Of a stretch of 64,000 bases of DNA, positions 1 through 8,499 are shown in pieces. The stretch lies in NCBI GenBank assembly GCA_002839445.1, contig PGYB01000005.1, positions 124,001 to 188,000 on the forward strand, written 5' to 3'. How positions within the stretch are numbered: position 1 is the first letter of the stretch; each line of letters opens with the position of its first letter. Below the pieces are notes generated by a model. That model saw nothing but the letters and a program-made list of their open reading frames with translations. It had not been told where the DNA came from and searched no databases. The position numbers and the translations under genes were made by a program. This stretch comes from Candidatus Riflebacteria bacterium HGW-Riflebacteria-1 (GTDB taxonomy: Bacteria > Muiribacteriota > Ozemobacteria > Ozemobacterales > Ozemobacteraceae).

Positions 1-817
1 CATAATCCGGGTTTCTGACAGTGATGACCGATGTAAGCCATGGTCGCTTCTTAAGAGGCGCAAAAGCAGTATCTACATTACCATTTTTTAAAAAAGTCAG
101 CCCCTCAGGCGAAACGGCAATATGTCTGGTCTCTTTCTGTTTGCCGGTAAAGCCCCATAAATCGTTAATCCAGTCTCCGAGCATGCCGTCAGAATGCCTC
201 AACAGGAGATCTGATCGGCCCTTGATTCTTCCGAGGCCATTGCCAAGCGAGCCGTACCAGCCATTAAAAGAATCACTGAAGCAAAGAGCAGAAATACCAA
301 CAGATGAGATTTTTAAATTGATGCCATCATCGTAATTAACTGGATTAAAGCTGGTTTTGCCGCCACCCGGCAGTCTGGCATGCGCAATATAGCCGCCAAA
401 GCAGCCCACGATAATTGAACCACGCACCATTTGAATTCTGTCAACATCTGTGTTTGGCAACCCATCGTCTGTTGTGTAAACCCTGTGAACCCCATCAACA
501 ATGTGTAAAAGCCCGGCCGAATTCGCAACCCATAACCCGCCATCTTCGTCGAAAGCCAAATCTTTTACCGGGCTGGAAGCTATTTCCTGCGGTAGAGCCG
601 GAATCTCCCAGCGGCAATCATCACCATTATATATAGCAAAGCCTGCATCAGTTCCTACTACCAGCCATTTCGAAAAGTAGCTGAAAGAAGTCACTCTGTT
701 GGAAGGAAGTCCACTGGCCACGTTAAACACCTGCCAGGTTTTGGCCAAAATGGGAGACCCCGTCATAGAGGCAATCATCATGCCCAATATTAGAAGGATT
801 CTTGTGCGAAATTTCAT
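1..817 (-). CDS. Secreted beta-propeller protein, 3' end beyond the window (partial)
   Basis: An uninterrupted frame runs on the minus strand from ATG at 817 to the window edge (272 codons). It opens with a signal peptide (charged MKFRTR, then a hydrophobic stretch ending near SPILA). The mature part has repeats typical of ligand-sensing two-component-regulator propellers: 'GLPSNRVTSF', 'TDAGFAIYN', 'DGGLWVANSAGLLH' and 'TTDDGLPNTDVDRIQ'. In that family the propeller is a periplasmic sensor, often joined to a histidine kinase or GGDEF domain, but the C-terminus lies outside the window, so this may equally be a stand-alone secreted propeller. No strong ribosome-binding site is seen before the ATG; the start rests on the signal peptide. 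The propeller class is fairly secure, the biological role is not known. Confidence 0.7.
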   Translation of the reverse strand, partial: MKFRTRILLILGMMIASMTGSPILAKTWQVFNVASGLPSNRVTSFSYFSKWLVVGTDAGFAIYNGDDCRWEIPALPQEIASSPVKDLAFDEDGGLWVANSAGLLHIVDGVHRVYTTDDGLPNTDVDRIQMVRGSIIVGCFGGYIAHARLPGGGKTSFNPVNYDDGINLKISSVGISALCFSDSFNGWYGSLGNGLGRIKGRSDLLLRHSDGMLGDWINDLWGFTGKQKETRHIAVSPEGLTFLKNGNVDTAFAPLKKRPWLTSVITVRNPDY

Positions 818-1136
818 ATTACTCCATCATAATTTGTGAACATATCTCGCGGCAGTAATCAAATTTAATCACAATTGGACGCGCCCCAAATTTCCCTGCT
901 CTGTTTTCTACCTTTGCACACCAGTTTTGATATTCCAATTTGGCATATCAAAGACAGGGGGGATATCATTTTGGCAACCAGTCACAATTTGTGACATCAA
1001 GTTTTCTTCTTCACCTGGTATTGTGTTTGTCATCTGATCTGTTCCTGATCACTTTTATACTATCAGGGCAAACAAAAAACCCCGCGGTTAACGGGGTCTT
1101 GTGGAGTTTATTTTATCCTGTTGAACTCCTGTTCAG
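818..1136. other. Intergenic region between propeller gene and tRNA-Leu
   Basis: No credible gene is seen here. It contains the tRNA terminator (1074-1098) and, at 981-995, a perfect palindrome with 7-base arms around a central T (GTCACAATTTGTGAC), which may be a regulator site for the minus-strand propeller gene about 165 bases away. The plus-strand frame at 940-1188 runs through the terminator and into the tRNA and is not believed. Confidence 0.5.
1074..1098 (-). terminator. Rho-independent terminator of tRNA-Leu
   Basis: Read on the minus strand this is a short stem, GACCCCG / CGGGGTT with a TTAACCG-like loop, followed by a run of six T. It lies about 40 bases past the tRNA 3' end and in the correct orientation. 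Confidence 0.75.
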
Positions 1137-1221
1137 TGCCGAGAGTCGGGGTCGAACCGACACGCCTTTAAGGGGCGCGGGATTTTGAGTCCCGTGCGTC
1201 TGCCAATTCCGCCATCCCGGC
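1137..1221 (-). tRNA. tRNA-Leu (anticodon CAA)
   Basis: The minus strand folds as an 85-base class II tRNA. The acceptor stem is GCCGGGA/TCTCGGC with one G-T pair. The D arm carries GGCAGACGC, the anticodon stem CGGGA/TCCCG encloses CTCAAAA giving anticodon CAA (reads UUG), there is a long variable arm, and the T arm is GTCGGTTCGACCCCGAC. The discriminator is A at 1137; the CCA tail is not encoded. A promoter and a terminator flank it, so it looks like a single-gene transcript. Confidence 0.95.
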
Positions 1222-1231
1222 TGACATTGGC

Positions 1232-1261
1232 AGTATAGCACAGTGACAGAACAATTCGCAA
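1232..1261 (-). promoter_or_regulatory. Sigma-70-type promoter of tRNA-Leu
   Basis: On the minus strand TTGCGA (1256-1261) and TATACT (1232-1237) are separated by 18 bases. Transcription would begin only a few bases before the mature tRNA 5' end at 1221. Confidence 0.6.
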
Positions 1262-1498
1262 GAAATTTGCTTTGCTGCAAGGCAAAAGCGCTAGTCTAAT
1301 GGATTCCGGGTCTACTACCGTAATGACACGGTATGCTGCCGCCATTTCTGCGAGGCCTGTGACCGTGTGGGAGGGTAATAGCTTAATAGCCAGTCAAAGG
1401 CATTTTAGTGTGCTCGCTCTAGCAGCAGTTAAGTCGCAACTTTTTGGGACTTTGTCGCACGAGACTCTAGCAGGGGAACGAAAAGGCTCTGATCTTGC

Positions 1499-1648
1499 TC
1501 AGTCTTTGGCAAGAAGTCTGATTTTGGTCTTGCAGTCAGGGCAGACGACCCAGCGTTCGCCGAATTCGTCGACAACGATGTCGACAGGCTCAAAAACAGC
1601 GCCGCACGAACATTCAATCTGTGTGGTTAAGCCGTTATCGATTTGCAT
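1499..1648 (-). CDS. Small zinc-ribbon protein, 49 aa
   Basis: A short minus-strand gene with a strong ribosome-binding site (GGGAGG, 7 bases before ATG at 1648). The product begins MQIDNGLTTQIECSCG and has two CxC/CxxC pairs: Cys-Ser-Cys near residue 13 and CPDC near residue 37. That spacing fits a single treble-clef or rubredoxin-like zinc ribbon. Such tiny zinc-ribbon proteins often bind nucleic acid or a partner protein, but nothing here identifies the partner. It stands alone between tRNA-Leu and the divergent FecR-domain gene. The coding call rests on the RBS plus the paired cysteines. The 277 bases between it and the tRNA hold only the tRNA promoter. Confidence 0.75.
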   Translation of the reverse strand: MQIDNGLTTQIECSCGAVFEPVDIVVDEFGERWVVCPDCKTKIRLLAKD

Positions 1649-1795
1649 GGTGTTGCCTCCCGGGATTTATATAGATTTATACCCCTCGCTGTAAAAGTAT
1701 TCTGTACTGCAAAAAAGTAAAGCGCGTGTTTCTTGGAATTATCTGGCAAATTGCGGTAAACTCTACGCAACTGTAAAATTATGCGGAGCGATAAC

Positions 1796-3046
1796 ATGAC
1801 CAGGCAAACCGGCATTCTGCTGTTAACTCTTTCGATGTTGATGATAAGCGGCAGCGCGATGGCGCAGCATGACAAATATTTTTTCAGGACTCTCGAAGGA
1901 CGCGCGGTGCTTTCGCGCACCGGAGGCTCGACCTGGCTGGCTTTGTCGCAGGTGCAACCGGTTGAAATAAAGCCGGGCGACATGGTCAGCGTTGAAGGAA
2001 ATGGGCGCGGCGAGCTGTTTTTTCCTGATGGAACGACTGCGCGTCTCAAGAATAACGCCATGGTGACATTGCTGCGCTATGGTCTGAACATGCGGCTTGG
2101 CTACGTGTGGTTGAATGTGCGGCGCAGCAGTGATATTTTTAAAGTGGTCACTCCGTTAGGCTCGTGCAGCGTGTTAGGAACTTCTTTTGATATTGACGTT
2201 GATCGCTATGGCAAGACTCAGGTTAGAGTATTTGCCGGTCTCGTCGCGGTGCGGGCTGAATCTGACGCACGTAATCGCCAGCTCGTTCTGCAACCTGGAA
2301 TGCGCACTGCGATAACTGATAAAAGCAAAGTTGCCGATACTCCTGACAAATTTTCACATTCTACAATTGAGCCTGCTCTGATCAGCGAGTGGAGTTCGCG
2401 CGCATTCGCGGCTCCGGCGGCTGCAATGCCTACCTCAATGGCGACGCCGGCCGGGGTTGTGCCGATTCGCCAGAAGCCGCAATTGCAGCAGATTGAGCCA
2501 CCGCCGCCGGGTCCGGGACATTCTGTTACAGGCGTTTCAGGTGCTGCTGGCCTGCCTCCGATAAGGCCTGAAATAGATGGTGGACAGCTTTATCTGCCAC
2601 CGGTTAATGAGGTTCTCGATGGCGTAGAGCCTGGCGAAGGCGCAAAAACACGCATTATCGCGCGGCAGCGTTCTGAGTTCCTCGAAATGCTTCGCCGTCA
2701 GCAGCTTGAACGCAACTCGGTCATTGGCACGCGGTTTGAGGAAGAAGACGAGATGCGTCGCGATCAGCATGGTTCAGAGCTGGGGCAGTATCATCGCGCG
2801 GTGTCGACAGTTACTGATAATGAGTCTCTAGATCGTGAATACTACAATCTACGCAACAGGATACTGAGAGTTCAGAGTCAGATTCGGCAGACCGAGTTGG
2901 CGATCGGCACCTTAATCAATCAGGGGGTCGGTACATCTGCGCAGAGGCGAAAGATAGCATCACTTCAGAGTGTACTGGTCGACTTACAGTCAGAACAGCG
3001 AGTACTATCCTACCGACTTCGTGATCTTCAGGCAAAAAAAAGATAA
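1796..3046 (+). CDS. Secreted FecR-domain protein with C-terminal coiled coil
   Basis: The 416-residue product begins with a signal peptide (MTRQTGILLLTL, cleavage near AMAQ). Residues about 30-160 match the FecR fold: 'IKPGDMVSVEGNGRGEL', 'DGTTARLKNNA', 'LGYVWLNV' and 'FKVVTPLGSCSVLGTSF' are the family hallmarks. A proline-rich linker follows, then a charged heptad-like coiled coil to the C-terminus. The ATG at 1796 is preferred over the one at 1781 because GGAG (1785-1788) sits correctly before it and a promoter-like TTGCGG-17-TAAAAT (1751-1779) reaches almost to 1781. There is no FecI sigma or TonB receptor nearby, so it is not a classical FecR regulator; a structural or envelope role is more likely. 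A second FecR-like protein is at 31309-32067. Confidence 0.75.
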   Translation: MTRQTGILLLTLSMLMISGSAMAQHDKYFFRTLEGRAVLSRTGGSTWLALSQVQPVEIKPGDMVSVEGNGRGELFFPDGTTARLKNNAMVTLLRYGLNMRLGYVWLNVRRSSDIFKVVTPLGSCSVLGTSFDIDVDRYGKTQVRVFAGLVAVRAESDARNRQLVLQPGMRTAITDKSKVADTPDKFSHSTIEPALISEWSSRAFAAPAAAMPTSMATPAGVVPIRQKPQLQQIEPPPPGPGHSVTGVSGAAGLPPIRPEIDGGQLYLPPVNEVLDGVEPGEGAKTRIIARQRSEFLEMLRRQQLERNSVIGTRFEEEDEMRRDQHGSELGQYHRAVSTVTDNESLDREYYNLRNRILRVQSQIRQTELAIGTLINQGVGTSAQRRKIASLQSVLVDLQSEQRVLSYRLRDLQAKKR

Positions 3047-3063
3047 TTTTTTTTCATAAACCA

Positions 3064-3092
3064 TTGACAAAGGTAAAAAGAGTTGGTACGAT
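3064..3092 (+). promoter_or_regulatory. Strong sigma-70-type promoter of the HU gene
   Basis: A perfect TTGACA (3064-3069), a 17-base spacer and TACGAT (3087-3092) stand 47 bases before the HU start. It is the best -35 box in the window and fits an abundant DNA-binding protein. Confidence 0.85.
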
Positions 3093-3138
3093 TAGCCTGT
3101 GTTGAGTTCTTAATAAGTTTTCAGGAGGATCCCTAACA

Positions 3139-3423
3139 GTGAAAAAGATCGAACTCGTGCGCGAAATCGCAAAAACCACCAACATGACCCAGACCCAGGC
3201 TACCCAGGCTCTTGATGCAACGCTTTCTATCATCAAAAAAGCGCTCAAGAAAAAAGACGACGTACGTCTTGTAGGTTTCGGCTCTTTCAAGGTTAACGCC
3301 CGCAAAGCCAGAACCGGCATCAACCCCCAGACCAAAAAGCCGATCAAAATTCCGGCTTGTAACGTAGCCAAATTCGTGCCAGGCAAAGAACTGCGCGAAA
3401 TGATCAACAACAAGAAAAAGTAA
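3139..3423 (+). CDS. hup: HU family DNA-binding protein
   Basis: The 94-residue product is a full-length HU/IHF protein. It starts KKIELVREIAKTTNMTQTQA and holds the family signature 'VGFGSFKVNARKARTGINPQ', including the proline-bearing beta arm that intercalates in the minor groove ('GINPQTKKP'). HU dimers compact and bend chromosomal DNA and assist replication, repair and recombination. The start is GTG at 3139, fixed by an AGGAGG ribosome-binding site at 3122-3128. It has its own strong promoter and terminator and is therefore monocistronic. The lysine-rich C-terminus (NNKKK) is normal for the family. The generic HU call is preferred over IHF because no partner subunit or family-specific residue can be argued. 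Confidence 0.97.
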   Translation: MKKIELVREIAKTTNMTQTQATQALDATLSIIKKALKKKDDVRLVGFGSFKVNARKARTGINPQTKKPIKIPACNVAKFVPGKELREMINNKKK

Positions 3424-3439
3424 GATTTCGCAACAAAAA

Positions 3440-3475
3440 AAAGGGACTGCCCCACGGCGGTCCCTTTTGTGTTTT
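3440..3475 (+). terminator. Rho-independent terminator of hup
   Basis: A 12-base stem with one T-G pair (AAAGGGACTGCC / GGCGGTCCCTTT, loop CCAC) is followed by TTGTGTTTT. It begins 17 bases after the HU stop codon. The A-run on its left side could also let it act on the opposite strand for the convergent glycosyltransferase gene, though that gene ends 150 bases away. Confidence 0.9.
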
Positions 3476-3628
3476 AGGCGCGCCCGGTCGGGCGAAATTT
3501 CTTGTGGTGCGAACTCATATGCTTCCGGAGCCATGAATAGACGGTATAACAAGATTGCTGCCTGAATTTTGTGACAAAGGAGATCAGGCAAAGCTGGCGG
3601 CTAAAGTTGTTCTACGAAAGTTCGCAGG

Positions 3629-5044
3629 TTATTGCTGCCGGCGGTAAAGATAGTAGTGAAATCCTGAGACTGGCGCCGATGACCAGTTACCGACGAGAGT
3701 GAATTCTCCGATGCCCTCAAGGTTGCGCGTTAACGCCGGTTTCGCAACTGGGTTCATGCTGTGGCCGATAAACCATTCTGGCGCCCGTTCATGCCAGTCT
3801 CTGGTTTGAACATACTGCAGGCGCGCAGCCGCCTGGTGGCGCATCGCGTAATAGTGCAGCAGTGTCGGATTTCTAAAGTCGTGATCGCTGCCGACAAGAA
3901 ATGGCTGATTGCCTGTTTCGGCAAGCATTATAGCGACAGCAGCAGTGTAGTTGCCGCGACCGTTGGTCAGCAGACTGAAATTTCTCTGCCAGTGGCCAAT
4001 CATCATGCTTGCCAGCAGCAGGATTACTGGTATGCGAAGTTTGGGGTATCTATACCAGCAGTCGCCTGTCAAAAAAGCCAGCAGCAGGTAGAAGAACGGA
4101 AAGCAGATGACAAAAGAGCGAAAATGCAAAAACGATGACTGACTGGCAATGAGCATAAAAACAGGGGCCAGCACCAGCAGTCCGGTAAATGTCTGCCAGT
4201 TGCCTTCAGCCTGGTAAAGCCGTCGCAGGCCGAAAGCGGTCAGTAATACGAGAATGATTGCTGAAAAAAGCTGCCCCGGTGCAGTGTCAGAAAATCCCAG
4301 CAGAAATGCGGCAGTCTGGCCAAGTAGCTGGTTGCCGGAAACCGTTGGACCACCGTTGAATTCAATGTTGATGAGATAGAAGTTATACCACCAGGCAAAA
4401 AAGCCGATTACCGGCAGGTGCGGCGCCAGGCGCTGAACTGGCGATGCCGCTTGATTGTCGTTGCGGCTGATTTTTGCCGAAAAGCTGGCAATCAGCAATG
4501 AAATAGTTACCAGCAAGAATGTGGTGTGAGCAATGATTCCTGCGCATGATGCCAGCCAGAATGCTGCCAGATAACGCTTTGCCGCGGTCGCATGAAACTT
4601 TTCGAGCGCAATGAAGGCGATCAGGCCCATACAAATAGCAGGCGCGTAACCGCGAGCCTCTGAAAAGTAGAGCAGTAGCGGATAGGAGCTGCCGGCAAGA
4701 ATCAGCACCAGTATCGATTGCGCTTTTCCCCATCTGGCTGCGATATTGGTCAGCAGCCATAAGCTGACGATTCCCGACAGGACTGAGAGAGTACGAAATA
4801 CCAGAAAATCGTCGGTTCCGCGAACAAGATAGAGATATAGCGTGTTCAGCACGTGGTTGTTGTCGTGTCTGAATTGACAGAAGACATCTGTGGCACTGGT
4901 TGAGTCGAGCGCGAAGCCAAGGCTCCATATTTCTTCAAGCCAGAGGTCGCCGCTGGCAGCCGCGACAAGCAGTAGTGAGAATGCCGACCACAGAAGCATT
5001 CTGCTGCTGTTAAATCTGTTGTCGTTGTCTGTTTGAGCGTTCAT
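3629..5044 (-). CDS. GT-C type membrane glycosyltransferase (GT39/PMT-like)
   Basis: The 471-residue protein has an N-terminal membrane segment (residues about 17-32), then an acidic loop 'SGDLWLEEIW' (D33, E37, E38), the position where GT-C transferases keep the catalytic or metal-binding Asp/Glu. Roughly ten further hydrophobic helices follow, and then a soluble C-terminal domain of about 110 residues. This layout matches the dolichyl/undecaprenyl-phosphate-sugar-dependent glycosyltransferases of the PMT/ArnT group, which move a sugar from a lipid carrier to a protein or lipid on the outer face of the inner membrane. The acceptor is unknown; pilins or lipopolysaccharide are possible. The ATG at 5044 has AGGAAC upstream. 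It is divergent from the pilB-like gene and is monocistronic. The 153 bases between the hup terminator and this gene hold nothing recognised. Confidence 0.7.
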   Translation of the reverse strand: MNAQTDNDNRFNSSRMLLWSAFSLLLVAAASGDLWLEEIWSLGFALDSTSATDVFCQFRHDNNHVLNTLYLYLVRGTDDFLVFRTLSVLSGIVSLWLLTNIAARWGKAQSILVLILAGSSYPLLLYFSEARGYAPAICMGLIAFIALEKFHATAAKRYLAAFWLASCAGIIAHTTFLLVTISLLIASFSAKISRNDNQAASPVQRLAPHLPVIGFFAWWYNFYLINIEFNGGPTVSGNQLLGQTAAFLLGFSDTAPGQLFSAIILVLLTAFGLRRLYQAEGNWQTFTGLLVLAPVFMLIASQSSFLHFRSFVICFPFFYLLLAFLTGDCWYRYPKLRIPVILLLASMMIGHWQRNFSLLTNGRGNYTAAVAIMLAETGNQPFLVGSDHDFRNPTLLHYYAMRHQAAARLQYVQTRDWHERAPEWFIGHSMNPVAKPALTRNLEGIGEFTLVGNWSSAPVSGFHYYLYRRQQ

Positions 5045-5223
5045 GCGGTGTTCCTGTTATTGTTGCGAATTGCTGCTTTCGCATCGATTATATTTCAGCC
5101 AGCCGCTTACTGCAAAGTAATAGTGTGCAAATTATGGATTGCGGCAAATATCTGGCGCAGAATGGGCGGCGCGTAAGATATCGCTTGCTTTGCCGGCGTG
5201 CTTTCGGGTAAATTATCAATACT

Positions 5224-6885
5224 ATGAATACGCAGAAAAAACGTCTGGGCGACATACTTGTAGATTGTAACCTGATATCTGATGAGCAGCTCAAGCAGGC
5301 TCTGACTTTTCAGCGCGACAAAGGCATCAAGCTTGGCGAAGCGCTCGCTGAGATGGGTCTGGTGACCGAAGACGACATCATCTGGGCGCTTGGCAACCAG
5401 TTGAATATTTCTTTCATACATCTCAACGCTGATATTGTCGATGGCGAAGTGCTTAAAATGGTCACTCCTGAGTTTTCGCGCGACCACAAGCTGATGCCGC
5501 TTTATAAAGCAGGAAATCAGCTGAGCGTATGCATGGTAGATCCTCTGGATTCGCGACCTATAGAATATCTTGAGGGCAAATTTGGCGTGCAGCTCTCGGT
5601 TTCGATTTGTACTGCCTTTGATTTTGACCAGACTTTCAGCGCGGTCTATGGTCCGATAGATGTGCAACAGAAGGTTGCAGCCGGCGACATTGAGTCGGCG
5701 GGTGAGAAGCCGAGCATTGAGCGCGGCATTCCCAAAGGCATGGAAGGCCCCGAGAAAGTAATCAATTACATTCTTGGTCAGGCAATCATCAACAAGGTCA
5801 ATCGTGTTCATTTTGAACCGTCTGAAAAGGGCGTGGTAGTTCGATTCAGAACAAACAATGTCCTCACCCGCAAGGTTGAGGTGCCGGTTAAACTGCATCA
5901 CGAAATTATTAACAGGCTCAAAAAACTTTCGCAGGTGCCAGAAAAAGATATGCAGCGCGAAGGCGTTGTGGTCGGGCACTTTCGCGTAACGGTTTCGAGC
6001 CGGCAGATTAACATTCAGTCGATATTTTTTCCGACTGTCAATGGTGAAATGGTTATTCTCAAGCTCAGCGATTTTGGCAGTATTTTTGAACAGCTGGGCA
6101 AGTCGGGAAAGGCTGCTATCGAAGAGCTGGCGACTTCTATCAAGGCTTCGCATGGCGTGTTGTATGTCAGCGGTCCGCGAGAATCAGGCCGAACAACCAC
6201 GCAATATTGCATAATGAGCAGCTATGACGCCGAGGTAAAAAAAATTATCACGGTTGAAGATCCGGTTGTTGCCAACTTGCCGCAGGTCACCCAGATTCAG
6301 GTGGGCAATGGCGGTATCAACAACACTCTTGCGGGACTCAAGCTGGCGCTGCTGCTTGACGCAGATCTGATTTATCTCGACCATCTCGGTTCTAAAGAAC
6401 TGGCCGAAGAAGTGGCATTTGCCGGGCTTGGCGGTAAAACCGTTCTGACTTCATATCTTGCTCACGATGCGTCGAGCAGTATTATCAAATTGCTGGAAAC
6501 AGGCGTTGATCCGGTTATTGTCGCGTCGTCGCTATGCGGGTTTGTCTGCCAGCGTCTCGTAAGAATATTGTGCCCGAAGTGCAAAATTGAGGCTGCTATT
6601 CCGGAAGTCATGACTGAAATGATTCCAGAAGAAAGCAGAGCTCGCAAAGTTTTCGCGGCAAAGGGTTGCGATGGCTGTAATAACACCGGTTATGTCGGTA
6701 AAACTCTGATTACCGAGTATCTGCCGGCAAATCCAACCTTGTGTCAGATGATTATCAATCGTCAGAATTACCAGGATTTCAACAGCTTTGCACGCAAGCA
6801 GGGAATTGTCAGCCTCGAAGACAAAGCCCTCGAAATGGTGCTTAATGGTGAGACCAGCGCCGACGAGTTTATGAGGCTGTTTTAA
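5224..6885 (+). CDS. PilB/GspE-like ATPase with a degenerate nucleotide site
   Basis: The 553-residue protein has the usual layout of assembly ATPases: an N-terminal MshEN-type domain ('LGDILVDCNLISDEQLKQAL' style repeats, residues 5-75) and a C-terminal ATPase core with the structural zinc site C450, C453, C482, C485. The catalytic motifs are altered. Walker A reads GPRESGRTTT (317-326) with Arg323 where the invariant Lys should be. Walker B reads DLIYLDHL (381-388) instead of a VGEIRD-type sequence. The His-box THT is SYLAHDA. PilB/GspE normally powers pilus or pseudopilus polymerisation, so this copy probably cannot hydrolyse ATP normally and may regulate or pair with an active enzyme. PilT follows after 3 bases, so the two are co-transcribed. 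No clear ribosome-binding site precedes ATG 5224. Confidence 0.85.
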   Translation: MNTQKKRLGDILVDCNLISDEQLKQALTFQRDKGIKLGEALAEMGLVTEDDIIWALGNQLNISFIHLNADIVDGEVLKMVTPEFSRDHKLMPLYKAGNQLSVCMVDPLDSRPIEYLEGKFGVQLSVSICTAFDFDQTFSAVYGPIDVQQKVAAGDIESAGEKPSIERGIPKGMEGPEKVINYILGQAIINKVNRVHFEPSEKGVVVRFRTNNVLTRKVEVPVKLHHEIINRLKKLSQVPEKDMQREGVVVGHFRVTVSSRQINIQSIFFPTVNGEMVILKLSDFGSIFEQLGKSGKAAIEELATSIKASHGVLYVSGPRESGRTTTQYCIMSSYDAEVKKIITVEDPVVANLPQVTQIQVGNGGINNTLAGLKLALLLDADLIYLDHLGSKELAEEVAFAGLGGKTVLTSYLAHDASSSIIKLLETGVDPVIVASSLCGFVCQRLVRILCPKCKIEAAIPEVMTEMIPEESRARKVFAAKGCDGCNNTGYVGKTLITEYLPANPTLCQMIINRQNYQDFNSFARKQGIVSLEDKALEMVLNGETSADEFMRLF

Positions 6886-6888
6886 TCT

Positions 6889-8352
6889 ATGAGTGACAAT
6901 TTTTTTGGTAAACTTTTTGGTGGCAACTCGGACACGCCGGATGACGAAAACAAGGCGCGTACGCCGCAGAGTGCCGATGCTCCGCGCCCGGCTTCGGCGC
7001 CGCCAAGACCAACTTCTCCCGCGCAACCGCCAGGAGCGGCAGCTCCTGTCCGGCCGGTAACTCCTCCAGTCGCCCCCGGTGCCGCGGTGCGTCCTACTGC
7101 CCCCGTTGCAACTCCAGCAGGAGGAGTAACCCCCGCCCGCCCGCCGCAGCCTGCGCAAGCGGCTCCGGCGCGACCAGCGCAACCAGCCCCGGCCAGACCA
7201 ACTGGCATACCAATGTCTCCGGCCGGTGGCACAGCTAATCGTCCGTCGTCATCTGCGGCGCGCAACAACGGTTCTGAGGGCGAAGAAGAAATAATTATCG
7301 ATGATCTGCTGCGACTTATTGTTGATAAGCAGGGTTCCGATCTTCATCTGACGGTTGGTTCGCCGCCAATGTTGCGTTTGCAGGGCAAGCTCTGGCCAAC
7401 AGACCTGCCAGTGCTTACTGCAAAAGAAACCCGGCGTCTGGTTTTTCAGTTTCTCAACAACGATCAGCGCGAACGATTTGAACGCGACATGGAACTCGAT
7501 ATTTCTTATGAGCTTGAGAAGGTGGCGCGTTACCGCTGTAATATTTTTATCTCAAGACTTGGCATTGGCGCGGTTTTCAGGGTTATTCCAACCGATATCA
7601 AGACGTTGCAGGATCTCAAGCTGCCGCCGGTTCTTGGTGATCTTGCCCGCCGCAACAAAGGCCTCATCCTGGTTACCGGCCCCACTGGGTCGGGCAAATC
7701 AACTACACTTGCGGCAATGGTCGACCAGGTTAATACCGAGCGCCAGGATCATATTCTTACTATCGAAGACCCGATTGAATTTGTTCACAGGCACAAGTCA
7801 TGTATTGTTAACCAGCGCGAAATTGGCCCCAATACCAAATCGTTTGCCAACGCGCTGCGCTCGGCTCTGCGCGAAGACCCCGACATTATTCTCGTCGGCG
7901 AAATGCGCGACTACGAAACGATTTCGCTGGCTGTTACCGCCGCCGAAACCGGTCATCTTGTTTTTGCCACACTGCACACCCCTTCAGCGGCGCAATCGGT
8001 CGATCGTATCGTCGACGTTTTCCCTGCCCACCAGCAGGATCAAATTCGCACGCAGCTCGCTGATGCATTACAGGGCATTATCGCGCAGCAGCTTATTCCG
8101 ACTATTGATGGCATGAGCCGTGCTGTAGCTCTCGAAATTCTTATCAACACTCCGGCGGTAGCCAACCTGATTCGCGATAACAAGACCTTCCAGCTGACTT
8201 CGATCATGCAGACCAGCAAACAGGCTGGTATGCAGACCATGGATCAGTCTTTGCTTGATCTGGTCAAGCAGCGCAAAATTTCGCCGCAGGAAGCTTATCG
8301 CCGCGCTTACGACAAAAAGTCCTTCGAACAGTACAAACCTCGCGAATATTGA
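6889..8352 (+). CDS. pilT: PilT-type twitching-motility retraction ATPase
   Basis: Residues from about 130 to 487 form a canonical PilT. They include 'LLRLIVDKQGSDLHLTVG', an intact Walker A GPTGSGKSTT (264-273), the Asp box 'ILTIEDPIEFVH', Walker B 'DIILVGEMRD' and the His box 'HLVFATLHT', and the C-terminal 'GMQTMDQSLLDLVKQRKI'. PilT hexamers pull subunits out of the type IV pilus base and so drive retraction, twitching and DNA uptake. Unusual is the first 130 residues: a short amphipathic start (MSDNFFGKLFGG) and a long Pro/Ala-rich low-complexity linker, giving 487 residues where about 345 is usual. The gene follows the degenerate PilB-like gene after 3 bases. The linker may tether the enzyme to a partner such as that PilB-like protein; this is inference. 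Confidence 0.95.
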   Translation: MSDNFFGKLFGGNSDTPDDENKARTPQSADAPRPASAPPRPTSPAQPPGAAAPVRPVTPPVAPGAAVRPTAPVATPAGGVTPARPPQPAQAAPARPAQPAPARPTGIPMSPAGGTANRPSSSAARNNGSEGEEEIIIDDLLRLIVDKQGSDLHLTVGSPPMLRLQGKLWPTDLPVLTAKETRRLVFQFLNNDQRERFERDMELDISYELEKVARYRCNIFISRLGIGAVFRVIPTDIKTLQDLKLPPVLGDLARRNKGLILVTGPTGSGKSTTLAAMVDQVNTERQDHILTIEDPIEFVHRHKSCIVNQREIGPNTKSFANALRSALREDPDIILVGEMRDYETISLAVTAAETGHLVFATLHTPSAAQSVDRIVDVFPAHQQDQIRTQLADALQGIIAQQLIPTIDGMSRAVALEILINTPAVANLIRDNKTFQLTSIMQTSKQAGMQTMDQSLLDLVKQRKISPQEAYRRAYDKKSFEQYKPREY

Positions 8353-8422
8353 CTTTTTTAAAATGCGGTCGGCCCCTGATGTGGGCCTTGATCGGGTATT
8401 TGAGCGAGTCACAAATTAGTTC

Positions 8423-8451
8423 TTGCGACTAAATCGGGTTTGGGGTACAAT
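8423..8451 (+). promoter_or_regulatory. Sigma-70-type promoter of typA
   Basis: TTGCGA (8423-8428), 17 bases, TACAAT (8446-8451). Transcription would begin near 8458, which rules out the earlier in-frame TTG at 8440 as the start of the gene. Confidence 0.7.
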
Positions 8452-8499
8452 ACTTGCCTGCAGGTTCAGGCTGACTTTTTTGCCGGAGTATTAAAACAA

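Noticed and set aside
1272..1694. A 140-codon plus-strand frame
   Set aside because: It overlaps the small zinc-ribbon gene on the other strand, which has an RBS and Cys pairs; the frame itself has none.
3133..3591. Minus-strand frames over HU
   Set aside because: Shadows of the HU gene and its terminator.
5107..6153. A 348-codon minus-strand frame
   Set aside because: It is antisense to the well-supported PilB-like gene and has no RBS or recognisable motif.
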